From positions 1-10,570 of the forward strand of contig CAKJYB010000068.1 of NCBI GenBank assembly GCA_918241715.1: DNA of 10,570 bases. The letters are read 5' to 3'. A model generated the notes under the pieces. The model did not search any database. It had not been told where the DNA came from and was given only the letters and a program-made list of their open reading frames with translations. This document shows, piece after piece, positions 1 through 7,555 of this stretch. A program made the position numbers and the translations under genes. Origin of the DNA: Clostridiales bacterium (GTDB lineage Bacteria; Bacillota; Clostridia; Christensenellales; UBA1242). Position 1 is the stretch's first letter, and each line of letters opens with the position of its first letter.

Positions 1-2342
1 GAAAAGAACTTTCCGAAGTAACACCAAAACAAATCGTAAATCCAAAAGCTGTAAACAGAGCACTTAGAGACTTTATTGCATCTTCTCAACTTTCACAACT
101 TATGGATCAAGTTAACCCACTTTCAGGTATAACACAAAAGAGAAGAGTTTCTGCTGTGGGCCCTGGTGGTATCAAAAAAGAAAGAGCTGACGCTGAAGTT
201 CGTGATATTCACTACACAAACTACGGACGTATCTGTCCTATCGAAACACCAGAAGGTCAAGCTATCGGACTTGTAAACACACTTACAAGCTACGCAAAGG
301 TTGACGAATATGGATTCCTTGAAACACCATACAGACGTGTAAACAAGGAGACTGGTGTTGTTTCTGACAAGTGCGAATACTTTATGGCTGACATTGAAGA
401 CACAGCATATATCGCACAAGCAACAGAACCACTTGACGAAGAAGGAAGATTTGTAAACAAGAGAGTTGTTTGCCGTCATAAAGATTATGCTATCGAAGTG
501 CCAGCAAAACAAGTTGACCTTGTTGACGCATCTCCAAGACAATTTATTTCTGTTGCTACATCACTTATTCCATTTGTTAACAGCAACGAAGCTAACCGTG
601 CTTTGATGGGCGCAAACATGCAACGTCAAGCTGTTCCACTTATCAGAGCAGAAGCTCCTATCGTAGGAACGGGAATGGAAGCAATTGTTGCACACGATTG
701 TGGATATACACAACTTGCAAAGAACGATGGTGTTGTATCTTATGTAAGTGCTGATGAAGTTAGAGTAAAACTTGCTGACGGAAGCGAAGATATCTACACA
801 CTTGTAAAATTTGACAAGACAAACGACGAAACCTGCTTTGACCAAAAACCTTGCGTAGTAAAGGGTGAAAAGGTTAAGAAGGGAGAACTTATTATTGATG
901 GTTATTCAACAAAAGACGGAGAACTTGCTCTTGGAAAGAACGTTCTTGTTGGTTATTTAAACTGGGAAGGATACAACTACGAAGACGCTATTCTTATCAA
1001 TGAAAGACTTGTAAAAGAAGACGTTTACACGTCAATCTGTTTGAAAGTTGAAGAACTTAAGTGCAGAACAACAAAACTTGGCGACGAAGTTATCACAAGA
1101 GATATTCCAAACCTTGGAGAAGATGCTCTTAAGAATTTGGACGAAAACGGAATTGTTAGAGTTGGTGCTGAAGTTAGAGCAGGAGATATTCTTGTTGGAA
1201 AGGTTACACCTAAGAGTGAAACAGAACTTTCTCCAGAAGAAAGACTTCTTCGTGCTATCTTTGGTGAAAAGGCTAGAGAAGTTAGAGACACTTCACTTCG
1301 TGTTCAACACGGAAAGGGTGGTGTTGTTGTTGATGTTCAAGTGTTTAGCAGAAAGAACAAAGACGAACTTGAACCTGGCGTAAACGAACTTGTAAAAGTT
1401 ACTATTGCTCAAAAGAGAAAACTCTCTGTTGGTGATAAGATGTCCGGACGTTATGGAAACAAGGGCTGTATCTCAATCATTTTGCCAGAAGCAGATATGC
1501 CATTTATGGCAAATGGTCGTCCACTTGACATTGTGCTCAACCCACTTGGCGTTCCATCACGTATGAATTTGGGACAAATTTTGGAAGTTCACCTTGGACT
1601 CGTTGCTGGCTCACTTGGTTGGAAAGTTGCAACACCAGCATTTGATGGTGCTGACGCAGAGAAGATTCAACAACTTCTCAAAGAAAACAACTTCCCAGAA
1701 AACGGAAAAGTTCAACTTTACGATGGTAGAACTGGTGAACCATTTGAAAACAAGACAACGGTTGGATTTAAATATATGCTTAAACTTAACCACATGGTTG
1801 ACAGCAAGATTCATGCTCGTTCAATCGGACCATACTCACTTATCACACAACAACCACTTGGTGGTAAGGCACTCTTTGGTGGACAAAGATTTGGTGAAAT
1901 GGAAGTTTGGGCTTTGGAAGCATATGGTGCTTCTCACGTGCTTCAAGAAATGCTTACGGTTAAGTCTGATGACGTAGTCGGAAGAGTAAAGACATTTGAA
2001 GCAATCGTAAAGGGAGAACCTATTGCAGAACCTGGAATTCCAGAATCATTCAAAGTTTTGGTAAAAGAATTGCAGGCACTTGCTCTTGATGTAAAGATTT
2101 TGACAGAAAACGACGAAGAAATCGAATTGCCAGAACTTTCACAAGACGAACAAGATAAGGTTGGCATTGAAAATGATGTTGAAAAAGACCTTAAGAATGT
2201 AACAATCGACATCGACGACATGATTTCCGACACAGAAGACGAAAAGAGTGAAGTTGAAAAAGAAATCGAAGAAGAAACGGCTGTTCCAACAGGGCTTGAA
2301 GACATTGACTTGTTTGACGACTTTGGAGATTTTGACGAATAA
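1..2342 (+). CDS. rpoB: RNA polymerase beta subunit, 5'-truncated by window edge
   Basis: This is the beta subunit of DNA-dependent RNA polymerase, which forms half of the active-centre cleft. The frame is open from position 3, so 779 residues are visible and roughly the first 440 lie off the left edge; the ATG at 102 is internal (SSQLSQLMDQ) and is not the start. Recognisable blocks in order are the rifamycin region (about 78-170), PIETPEG (about 237-257), the NYEDAILINER block (about 978-1010), GDKMSGRYGNKG with the two nucleotide-contacting lysines (about 1431-1466), and FGGQRFGEMEVWALEAYGA (about 1875-1931). The insertion that E. coli carries before the GDKM block is absent. The last 70 or so residues are about 40% Asp/Glu, an acidic tail beyond the usual end (PESFKVLVKELQ...). 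Several normally invariant positions differ: Q at E. coli 526, L at 514, V at 533, D at 544, A at 545 and Y at 1070. rpoC follows after 68 bases, presumably in the same transcript. Confidence 0.98.
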   Translation, partial: KELSEVTPKQIVNPKAVNRALRDFIASSQLSQLMDQVNPLSGITQKRRVSAVGPGGIKKERADAEVRDIHYTNYGRICPIETPEGQAIGLVNTLTSYAKVDEYGFLETPYRRVNKETGVVSDKCEYFMADIEDTAYIAQATEPLDEEGRFVNKRVVCRHKDYAIEVPAKQVDLVDASPRQFISVATSLIPFVNSNEANRALMGANMQRQAVPLIRAEAPIVGTGMEAIVAHDCGYTQLAKNDGVVSYVSADEVRVKLADGSEDIYTLVKFDKTNDETCFDQKPCVVKGEKVKKGELIIDGYSTKDGELALGKNVLVGYLNWEGYNYEDAILINERLVKEDVYTSICLKVEELKCRTTKLGDEVITRDIPNLGEDALKNLDENGIVRVGAEVRAGDILVGKVTPKSETELSPEERLLRAIFGEKAREVRDTSLRVQHGKGGVVVDVQVFSRKNKDELEPGVNELVKVTIAQKRKLSVGDKMSGRYGNKGCISIILPEADMPFMANGRPLDIVLNPLGVPSRMNLGQILEVHLGLVAGSLGWKVATPAFDGADAEKIQQLLKENNFPENGKVQLYDGRTGEPFENKTTVGFKYMLKLNHMVDSKIHARSIGPYSLITQQPLGGKALFGGQRFGEMEVWALEAYGASHVLQEMLTVKSDDVVGRVKTFEAIVKGEPIAEPGIPESFKVLVKELQALALDVKILTENDEEIELPELSQDEQDKVGIENDVEKDLKNVTIDIDDMISDTEDEKSEVEKEIEEETAVPTGLEDIDLFDDFGDFDE

Positions 2343-2344
2343 TG

Positions 2345-2388
2345 CCAAGTTTGCTTGGAATTTAACTTACTAACAACCGGTAAAACCG
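2345..2388 (+). other. rpoB-rpoC spacer with two small hairpins
   Basis: The 68-base spacer can fold into two short stems. The first pairs CCAAG (2345-2349) with CTTGG (2354-2358) around a TTTG loop. The second pairs CGGT (2378-2381) with ACCG (2385-2388) around AAA. Neither is followed by a U-tract, so these are not intrinsic terminators and read-through into rpoC is expected. They could be RNA-processing or stability elements, or could be incidental. Confidence 0.3.
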
Positions 2389-2398
2389 AAAAATAATT

Positions 2399-2405
2399 AA
2401 GGGGA
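2399..2405 (+). promoter_or_regulatory. Ribosome-binding site of rpoC
   Basis: AAGGGGA lies just before the ATG at 2411, with five bases between it and the start codon. It fixes the rpoC start and fits the conserved beta' N-terminus that follows (FEKIRIGLASPEKIREWS). Confidence 0.8.
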
Positions 2406-2410
2406 TTATT

Positions 2411-5400
2411 ATGTTTGAACTTAATAACTTTGAAAAAATTAGAATAGGACTTGCTTCACCTGAAAAAATCAGAGAATGGTCTCATGGCGAAGTAACAAAG
2501 CCTGAAACGATCAACTACAGAACACAAAAGCCTGAAAAAGATGGTCTTTTCTGCGAAAAAATCTTTGGACCAAAGAAAGACTGGGAATGCCATTGTGGAA
2601 AGTATAAGAGAATTCGTTATCGTGGCGTTGTTTGCGACAAGTGTGGAGTTGAAGTAACAAGAGCCAAAGTGCGTCGTGAAAGAATGGGACACATCGAACT
2701 TGCATGTCCTGTTACTCACCTTTGGTATTTTAGATCCGTTCCATCAAGAATTGGAACTTTGCTTGATTTGACACCAAAGACTTTGGAACAAGTTGTTTAT
2801 TATATCAACTATATTGTTACAGACCCAAAGAACACAAATCTTGAATACAAACAAATTTTGAACGATAAGGAATATCGTGATGCATTAGAGCAATACGGAT
2901 ATGGCAGTTTTGACGCTGGAATGGGCGCTGAAGCAATCAAAGTTTTGCTTTCTCATGTCGATCTTGACAAAACAAGTGAAGAGCTTAAGGAAGAACTTAG
3001 AACTGCAAAGGGTCAAAGAAAAATCAAGGCAGCAAAGAAACTTGACGTTGTTGAATCATTCAGAAAGAGTGGAAACAACCCAACTTGGATGGTTTTGGAC
3101 GTTATTCCTGTGCTTCCACCAGATCTTAGACCTATGGTTCCACTTGACGGGGGAAGATATGCAACAAGCGATTTGAATGATTTGTATAGACGTGTTATCA
3201 ACAGAAACAATCGTTTGAAGAAACTTATGGAACTTGGGGCACCTGACGTTATCGTAAGAAACGAAAAGAGAATGCTTCAAGAAGCTGTTGACAACTTGAT
3301 TGACAATGGTAAGCGTGGAAAGCCAGTTCAAGGCTCAAAACAGAGAGATTTGAAATCACTTACTGCTATGCTTGGTGGTAAGCAAGGAAGATTTAGACAA
3401 AACTTGCTTGGAAAACGTGTTGACTATTCTGGACGTTCTGTTATCGTTGTTGGACCAGAACTTAAGATGTATCAATGTGGTCTTCCAAAAGAAATGGCAC
3501 TTGAACTCTTTAAGCCATTCATTATCAACAGACTTATTGAACTTAACGAATCAAACAACATTAAGAGTGCAAAGCGCATGATTGACAGAGAAAAGCCAAT
3601 CGTTTGGGACGTTCTTTCAGACGTGATTAAAGACCACCCAGTGCTTTTGAACAGAGCTCCTACACTTCACAGATTGTCAGTTCAGGCTTTTGAGCCTGTG
3701 CTTGTTGAAGGAAGAGCTATCAAGCTCCACCCATCTGTTTGTGCAGCTTTCAACGCCGACTTCGACGGAGACCAAATGCCTGTTCACGTTCCACTTTCTG
3801 TTGATGCTCAAACAGAAGCAAGAACACTTATGCTTGCTTCAAACAACATTTTGAAACTTTCTGATGGAGAACCTATCGTAACACCAGCACAGGACGTTGT
3901 TCTTGGATGTTATTACCTTACACTTATCAAACCAGGTGCAAAGGGAGAAGGCTCAATCTTTGCTTCAAAAAATGAAGTTATTTACGCATACCAAACAAAG
4001 AAACTTGATATGCAAGCTGAAATCACTGTTAGACTTTCAAAAGAAGTTGATGGAAAAATGTATTCAAAGAGAATCACAACTTCTGCAGGAAGAATTTTGT
4101 TCAACAACATTGTTCCACAAAATCTTGGATATGTTGACAGAACAAAACCAGAAAACTATTGTGATCTTGAAATCAATGCTCCTGTTATGAAGAAGCAACT
4201 TAAAAAACTTGTTGCTGACTGCTACAACAGATTTGGAACAACAGAATGTTCTAAACTTGTTGACAGACTCAAGGAAATTGGTTATAAATACTCAACACTT
4301 GCTTCAGTTTCTGTAAACATCTACGACATTCAAGAACCAGAAGAAAAAGCAGAAATCTTGAAAGAAGCAGAAGCAAAAGTTTTGGAAAACGAAAAATTGC
4401 TTCGTCGTGGACTTATCACGGTTGAAGAAAAAGTTAACGAAAACGTTAACGTTTGGAACGAAGCCGTTCAACAAGTTCAGGCTGCAGTTGTAAAAGATAT
4501 GGACACATTCAACCCATTCAGTTTGATGGTGCTTTCTGGTGCTCGTGGAAACAACACACAGCTCAACCAAGACTGCGGTATGATTGGTATTAAGGCTACA
4601 GCTTCTGGTATCAAAAACGACACACCAATTAAATCATCATTTAAGCAAGGCTTGACACCTATTGAATACTTCATCAACTCTCGTGGATCCAGAAAAGGTT
4701 TGTCCGACACAGCTTTGAAGACAGCTGACTCTGGTTATTTGACAAGAAGACTTGTTGATATTGCACAAGACGTTGTTATCACATCTGAAGACTGCTTTGC
4801 AGAACTTGGAGAAAAGATTAAGGGTGTTACGGTTAGCGACCTTGTTTCTGATGGATTTGTTCAAGAACCATTGGAAGAGAGAATCTATGGCAGAGTTGCT
4901 GTAGGCGACATCGTTGATCCAAAAACAAAAGAAGTGATTGTTCCTGCAAACACAATGATTTCTAAGGAACAGGCTTCAAGAATTACAAAAGCCGGAATTA
5001 AAGAAGTTGAAATTCGTTCTTTGATGACATGCCGTTGCAAACATGGTGTTTGTGCAAAATGTTATGGAAGAAACATGGCAGGAAAAGACATGGTTACACT
5101 TGGCGAAGCAGTTGGTATTATTGCTGCTCAATCAATTGGTGAACCTGGTACACAGCTTACGCTTCGTACTTTCCACTCTGGTGGTGCTGCTGTTGCTGCC
5201 GACATTACACAAGGTCTTCCTAGAGTTGAAGAAATTTTTGAAGCAAGAAGACCTAAGGGTGAATGTTTGCTTGCAGAAGTTTCTGGTAAGGTGAAAATCA
5301 AAGAAGACGCAAAGACATATCAAATCACAATCATAACTGGCGAAGGCGACATTGACTATGAAGTAAGAAAGCCTGCCGTTTTGAAAGTTAAGAATGGAGA

Positions 5401-5941
5401 CTCTGTAGAACCAGGAACACAAATCACAGCCGGTTCTATCAACCCTGCAGATCTTCTTGTAACAAAAGGTTTGAAAGGACTTGAACAATATCTTCTTTCC
5501 GAAGTTTTGTCAGTTTATAGAAGCCAAGACGTTCCTGTAAATGACAAGCACGTTGAAATCATCATCAGACAAATGCTTAAGAAAGTTAAGATTGAAGATT
5601 CTGGTGATACAGCACTTTTGACTGGAGACATTGTTGACGTTTCAAAATGTGATGAAGAAAACGAAAAAGCTTTGAGAAATGGTGGAAGACCTGCAATTGC
5701 AAGAAGAATTCTTCTTGGTATTACAAAAGCATCTCTTTCAACAGAATCATTCCTTTCAGCATCTTCTTTCCAGGAAACATCAAGAGTTTTGACAGATGCT
5801 GCGCTTAAGGGTAAAGTCGACAATCTTATCGGAATTAAAGAAAACGTTATTATTGGAAAACTTATCCCTGCCGGAACAGGTCTTAAGAAATACAGAAATG
5901 TTGTACCTGTAAAAGTAGACAAAGTTGAAAATATTGGTTAA
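2411..5941 (+). CDS. rpoC: RNA polymerase beta' subunit
   Basis: This is the largest catalytic subunit of RNA polymerase, complete at 1176 residues, the usual Firmicutes size. The N-terminal zinc site is C60, C62, C75 and C78. The catalytic magnesium loop NADFDGDQM has its aspartates at D450, D452 and D454. The F-loop lies at about 717-735, the bridge helix at about 751-785 and the trigger loop around 906-925, where R919 and H922 match E. coli R933 and H936. The second zinc site is C795, C874, C881 and C884. The large trigger-loop insertion of enterobacteria is absent. Odd residues at strongly conserved places are P457 after the Mg loop (usually Ala), QLNQDCGMIG instead of QIRQLAGMRG in the F-loop (717-726), and INSRGSRKG instead of ISTHGARKG at the bridge-helix start (755-763). 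The C-terminus (LGITKASLSTESFLSA, GKLIPAGTG) is canonical. The gene ends three bases before the A-tract of a strong terminator. Confidence 0.99.
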   Translation: MFELNNFEKIRIGLASPEKIREWSHGEVTKPETINYRTQKPEKDGLFCEKIFGPKKDWECHCGKYKRIRYRGVVCDKCGVEVTRAKVRRERMGHIELACPVTHLWYFRSVPSRIGTLLDLTPKTLEQVVYYINYIVTDPKNTNLEYKQILNDKEYRDALEQYGYGSFDAGMGAEAIKVLLSHVDLDKTSEELKEELRTAKGQRKIKAAKKLDVVESFRKSGNNPTWMVLDVIPVLPPDLRPMVPLDGGRYATSDLNDLYRRVINRNNRLKKLMELGAPDVIVRNEKRMLQEAVDNLIDNGKRGKPVQGSKQRDLKSLTAMLGGKQGRFRQNLLGKRVDYSGRSVIVVGPELKMYQCGLPKEMALELFKPFIINRLIELNESNNIKSAKRMIDREKPIVWDVLSDVIKDHPVLLNRAPTLHRLSVQAFEPVLVEGRAIKLHPSVCAAFNADFDGDQMPVHVPLSVDAQTEARTLMLASNNILKLSDGEPIVTPAQDVVLGCYYLTLIKPGAKGEGSIFASKNEVIYAYQTKKLDMQAEITVRLSKEVDGKMYSKRITTSAGRILFNNIVPQNLGYVDRTKPENYCDLEINAPVMKKQLKKLVADCYNRFGTTECSKLVDRLKEIGYKYSTLASVSVNIYDIQEPEEKAEILKEAEAKVLENEKLLRRGLITVEEKVNENVNVWNEAVQQVQAAVVKDMDTFNPFSLMVLSGARGNNTQLNQDCGMIGIKATASGIKNDTPIKSSFKQGLTPIEYFINSRGSRKGLSDTALKTADSGYLTRRLVDIAQDVVITSEDCFAELGEKIKGVTVSDLVSDGFVQEPLEERIYGRVAVGDIVDPKTKEVIVPANTMISKEQASRITKAGIKEVEIRSLMTCRCKHGVCAKCYGRNMAGKDMVTLGEAVGIIAAQSIGEPGTQLTLRTFHSGGAAVAADITQGLPRVEEIFEARRPKGECLLAEVSGKVKIKEDAKTYQITIITGEGDIDYEVRKPAVLKVKNGDSVEPGTQITAGSINPADLLVTKGLKGLEQYLLSEVLSVYRSQDVPVNDKHVEIIIRQMLKKVKIEDSGDTALLTGDIVDVSKCDEENEKALRNGGRPAIARRILLGITKASLSTESFLSASSFQETSRVLTDAALKGKVDNLIGIKENVIIGKLIPAGTGLKKYRNVVPVKVDKVENIG

Positions 5942-5942
5942 T

Positions 5943-5971
5943 AAAAAAACAGACTTCGGTCTGTTTTTTTT
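5943..5971. terminator. Bidirectional intrinsic terminator after rpoC
   Basis: The stem pairs ACAGAC (5949-5954) with GTCTGT (5959-5964) and is closed by a stable TTCG tetraloop. An A-tract on the left (5943-5949) and an eight-T tract on the right (5964-5971) extend it. The plus strand therefore reads as a strong rho-independent terminator for rpoC. The minus strand also reads as a hairpin plus T-tract, so it can stop transcripts of the convergent PHP gene. Confidence 0.93.
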
Positions 5972-5986
5972 GTTGTCATAAACATT

Positions 5987-6012
5987 AAAAATTGAATACG
6001 AAATCAATTTTT
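5987..6012 (-). terminator. AT-rich hairpin after the PHP gene
   Basis: An inverted repeat pairs AAAAATTGA (5987-5995) with TCAATTTTT (6004-6012) around an eight-base loop, five bases past the stop codon of the minus-strand PHP gene. Read on the minus strand the stem ends in five Ts. It is a weak, A/T-dominated terminator that may act together with the stronger one at 5943-5971. Confidence 0.5.
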
Positions 6013-6016
6013 TGAC

Positions 6017-7555
6017 TTATCTTTTGATATTTAATGAATGTTCTTGATGTCTTGCAGTGTTTTTTCCGTGTTTTTGTATATTCTTTTTCTTTATGTCCGA
6101 ATAAGGTATTCGTCCACCGCTTGCATTTTTTGAAACCATGTTTCTTTTTGTAGATGGTGTGCTTCCTTTTGATTTTGGAATTACAAAACTAGAGCCAAGG
6201 ATTTCTTCTATTGTTTGAAGATTGGTGATTTTTTGTTCCATCAAATAGTCGTAGATTTCGGGAGAAAGCGTGTCTCCAAACAATTTTTTGATTACCTTTT
6301 GTGAATAATATGTATCAGCCTTGCCTTTCATTCTGCAATCTGCCAAAAAATTCCTAAGTTGTTTTCTTTCAAGATAATTGCTTAGTTTTCGTGCAAAAGA
6401 GTCATATATGTTTGTTGAAACGTTTTTTAAATCGTTTAAGTATTTAGTTGTATACTCTCTGTCTACTGATGGGTATATAAGATTAAAATTACTTATATTC
6501 AAACCAAAATATGAATGGTCTTTAATATAGGAAAGAAAAGTTGCACATTTTTTATTGTTAAAGTATGTAAAGTCTTGCACTATATAGTCTTTATATGTGT
6601 GGCAATCATTTCCACCCACATATAGGATAAGTGGGAAAACTCTTTTTGGATTTTCAGCATCACACACTTTTTTGATATAGGAATTTATTTCTTCATGTGG
6701 ATATTCAAGAATGTTAAATCCATCAATTCCAATTTCAATAAAATACCTTACTTCAGCTTTCCAATCACTTGCTTCTTGCAAATTTAGTCCCGGGTGAGCC
6801 ATAAAGACCTTTGCTCCACAAAGATGTGCGATGTCAAACAACATTTTTGCATCAATATTGATTTTTTCTGTTGGATCGATAAAATCCAAAATAATTTTTA
6901 AATCGTCTTCAGAAAATCCAAGTTTTTCTAAAAGTTCTGGGTTTTCGTTAAAGAAGTCAAGAGTGCTTTCTTTTGTAAATGGAGAAACACCATTTCTATA
7001 GTTTGATTGTCTTGATCGGTAGAGTCCAACTTCTTCCTTTGGGAAACGTAAACCTTTATATTTGAAAAGAAAGGCAATCATGGCAAGGTCGGAAGAAATG
7101 TCATTATTTCGTTTTATTCTCATGAGTTCTACAAAAGAATTGTATTCGTCAAGTCTTGGGGCAACAACAAGAAAATGATATTTGTTGTCGTTGTGATAGG
7201 CTGTAAACTCACAAGAGAAGATATAATTTAGTTTTTTTCCTTTGATTTTTGATTTTAGCCCATCTAGGTTTGCATATTTGTTTTCAAAGAAATTTAGTGC
7301 TATAGGGTATTTACCAAATTTTTCAAGAAATGCGTCTGCAGAGAAAACGTGACAAGGTTTTTTCAAATCTTTTAGTTTTAGATCAAAAAGGTCCATTGGC
7401 TCTTCTATTGAGATATAGTTGTGGTCAGAGATAGAGAGTGTGTCAAAATCATTTAAATAGGCATACAGAACGGCATCACAAAAAGAAGGTATGCCGTCTG
7501 AGTCGTTTGTGTGGTTGTGAATGCTGAAAGGTTTAGCGATTTCTTCCGTTTCCAT
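6017..7555 (-). CDS. PHP-domain metal-dependent phosphoesterase with C-terminal extension
   Basis: The 512-residue protein carries a PHP (polymerase and histidinol phosphatase) domain. The metal-ligand motifs are all visible: H13 and H15 in IHNHTNDSDG, D20, D44-H45 in ISDHN, E116 in SCEFT, H127, H254 in FMAHPG, and D317 with H319 in GGNDCH. GIDGFNILEYPH (276-287) matches the strand before the last motif in TrpH/YciV-like enzymes. Members of that family are RNase AM-type 5'-3' exonucleases or 3',5'-nucleotide bisphosphatases; the substrate here is unknown. Typical members are near 290 residues. This one has a helical insert (about 135-245) and about 190 residues after the last motif, ending in a Lys/Arg/Ser-rich tail (about 454-512). 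No signal peptide or membrane segment is seen, so it is probably cytoplasmic. The start is set at 7555 because GGAGGT lies just upstream; ATGs at 7567 and 7600 are in frame but lack a good ribosome-binding site. It overlaps the upstream RNase gene by 23 bases, which suggests translational coupling. Confidence 0.88.
   Translation of the reverse strand: METEEIAKPFSIHNHTNDSDGIPSFCDAVLYAYLNDFDTLSISDHNYISIEEPMDLFDLKLKDLKKPCHVFSADAFLEKFGKYPIALNFFENKYANLDGLKSKIKGKKLNYIFSCEFTAYHNDNKYHFLVVAPRLDEYNSFVELMRIKRNNDISSDLAMIAFLFKYKGLRFPKEEVGLYRSRQSNYRNGVSPFTKESTLDFFNENPELLEKLGFSEDDLKIILDFIDPTEKINIDAKMLFDIAHLCGAKVFMAHPGLNLQEASDWKAEVRYFIEIGIDGFNILEYPHEEINSYIKKVCDAENPKRVFPLILYVGGNDCHTYKDYIVQDFTYFNNKKCATFLSYIKDHSYFGLNISNFNLIYPSVDREYTTKYLNDLKNVSTNIYDSFARKLSNYLERKQLRNFLADCRMKGKADTYYSQKVIKKLFGDTLSPEIYDYLMEQKITNLQTIEEILGSSFVIPKSKGSTPSTKRNMVSKNASGGRIPYSDIKKKNIQKHGKNTARHQEHSLNIKR

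Noticed and set aside
123..542. Antisense open frame within rpoB (139 codons), and similar ones within rpoC
   Set aside because: Shadow frames opposite highly conserved polymerase coding sequence, with cysteine- and serine-rich translations, no ribosome-binding sites and no known family.
2345..2388. Terminator or attenuator between rpoB and rpoC
   Set aside because: The two short stems are not followed by a T-tract, and rpoC needs to be co-transcribed.
4559..4696. Local frameshift pair or sequencing error explaining the odd F-loop and bridge helix
   Set aside because: The frame aligns to canonical beta' without gaps on both sides, and key residues (GARGN, GM.G, PIKSSF, RKGL) are interleaved with the changed ones, which a frameshift would not produce.
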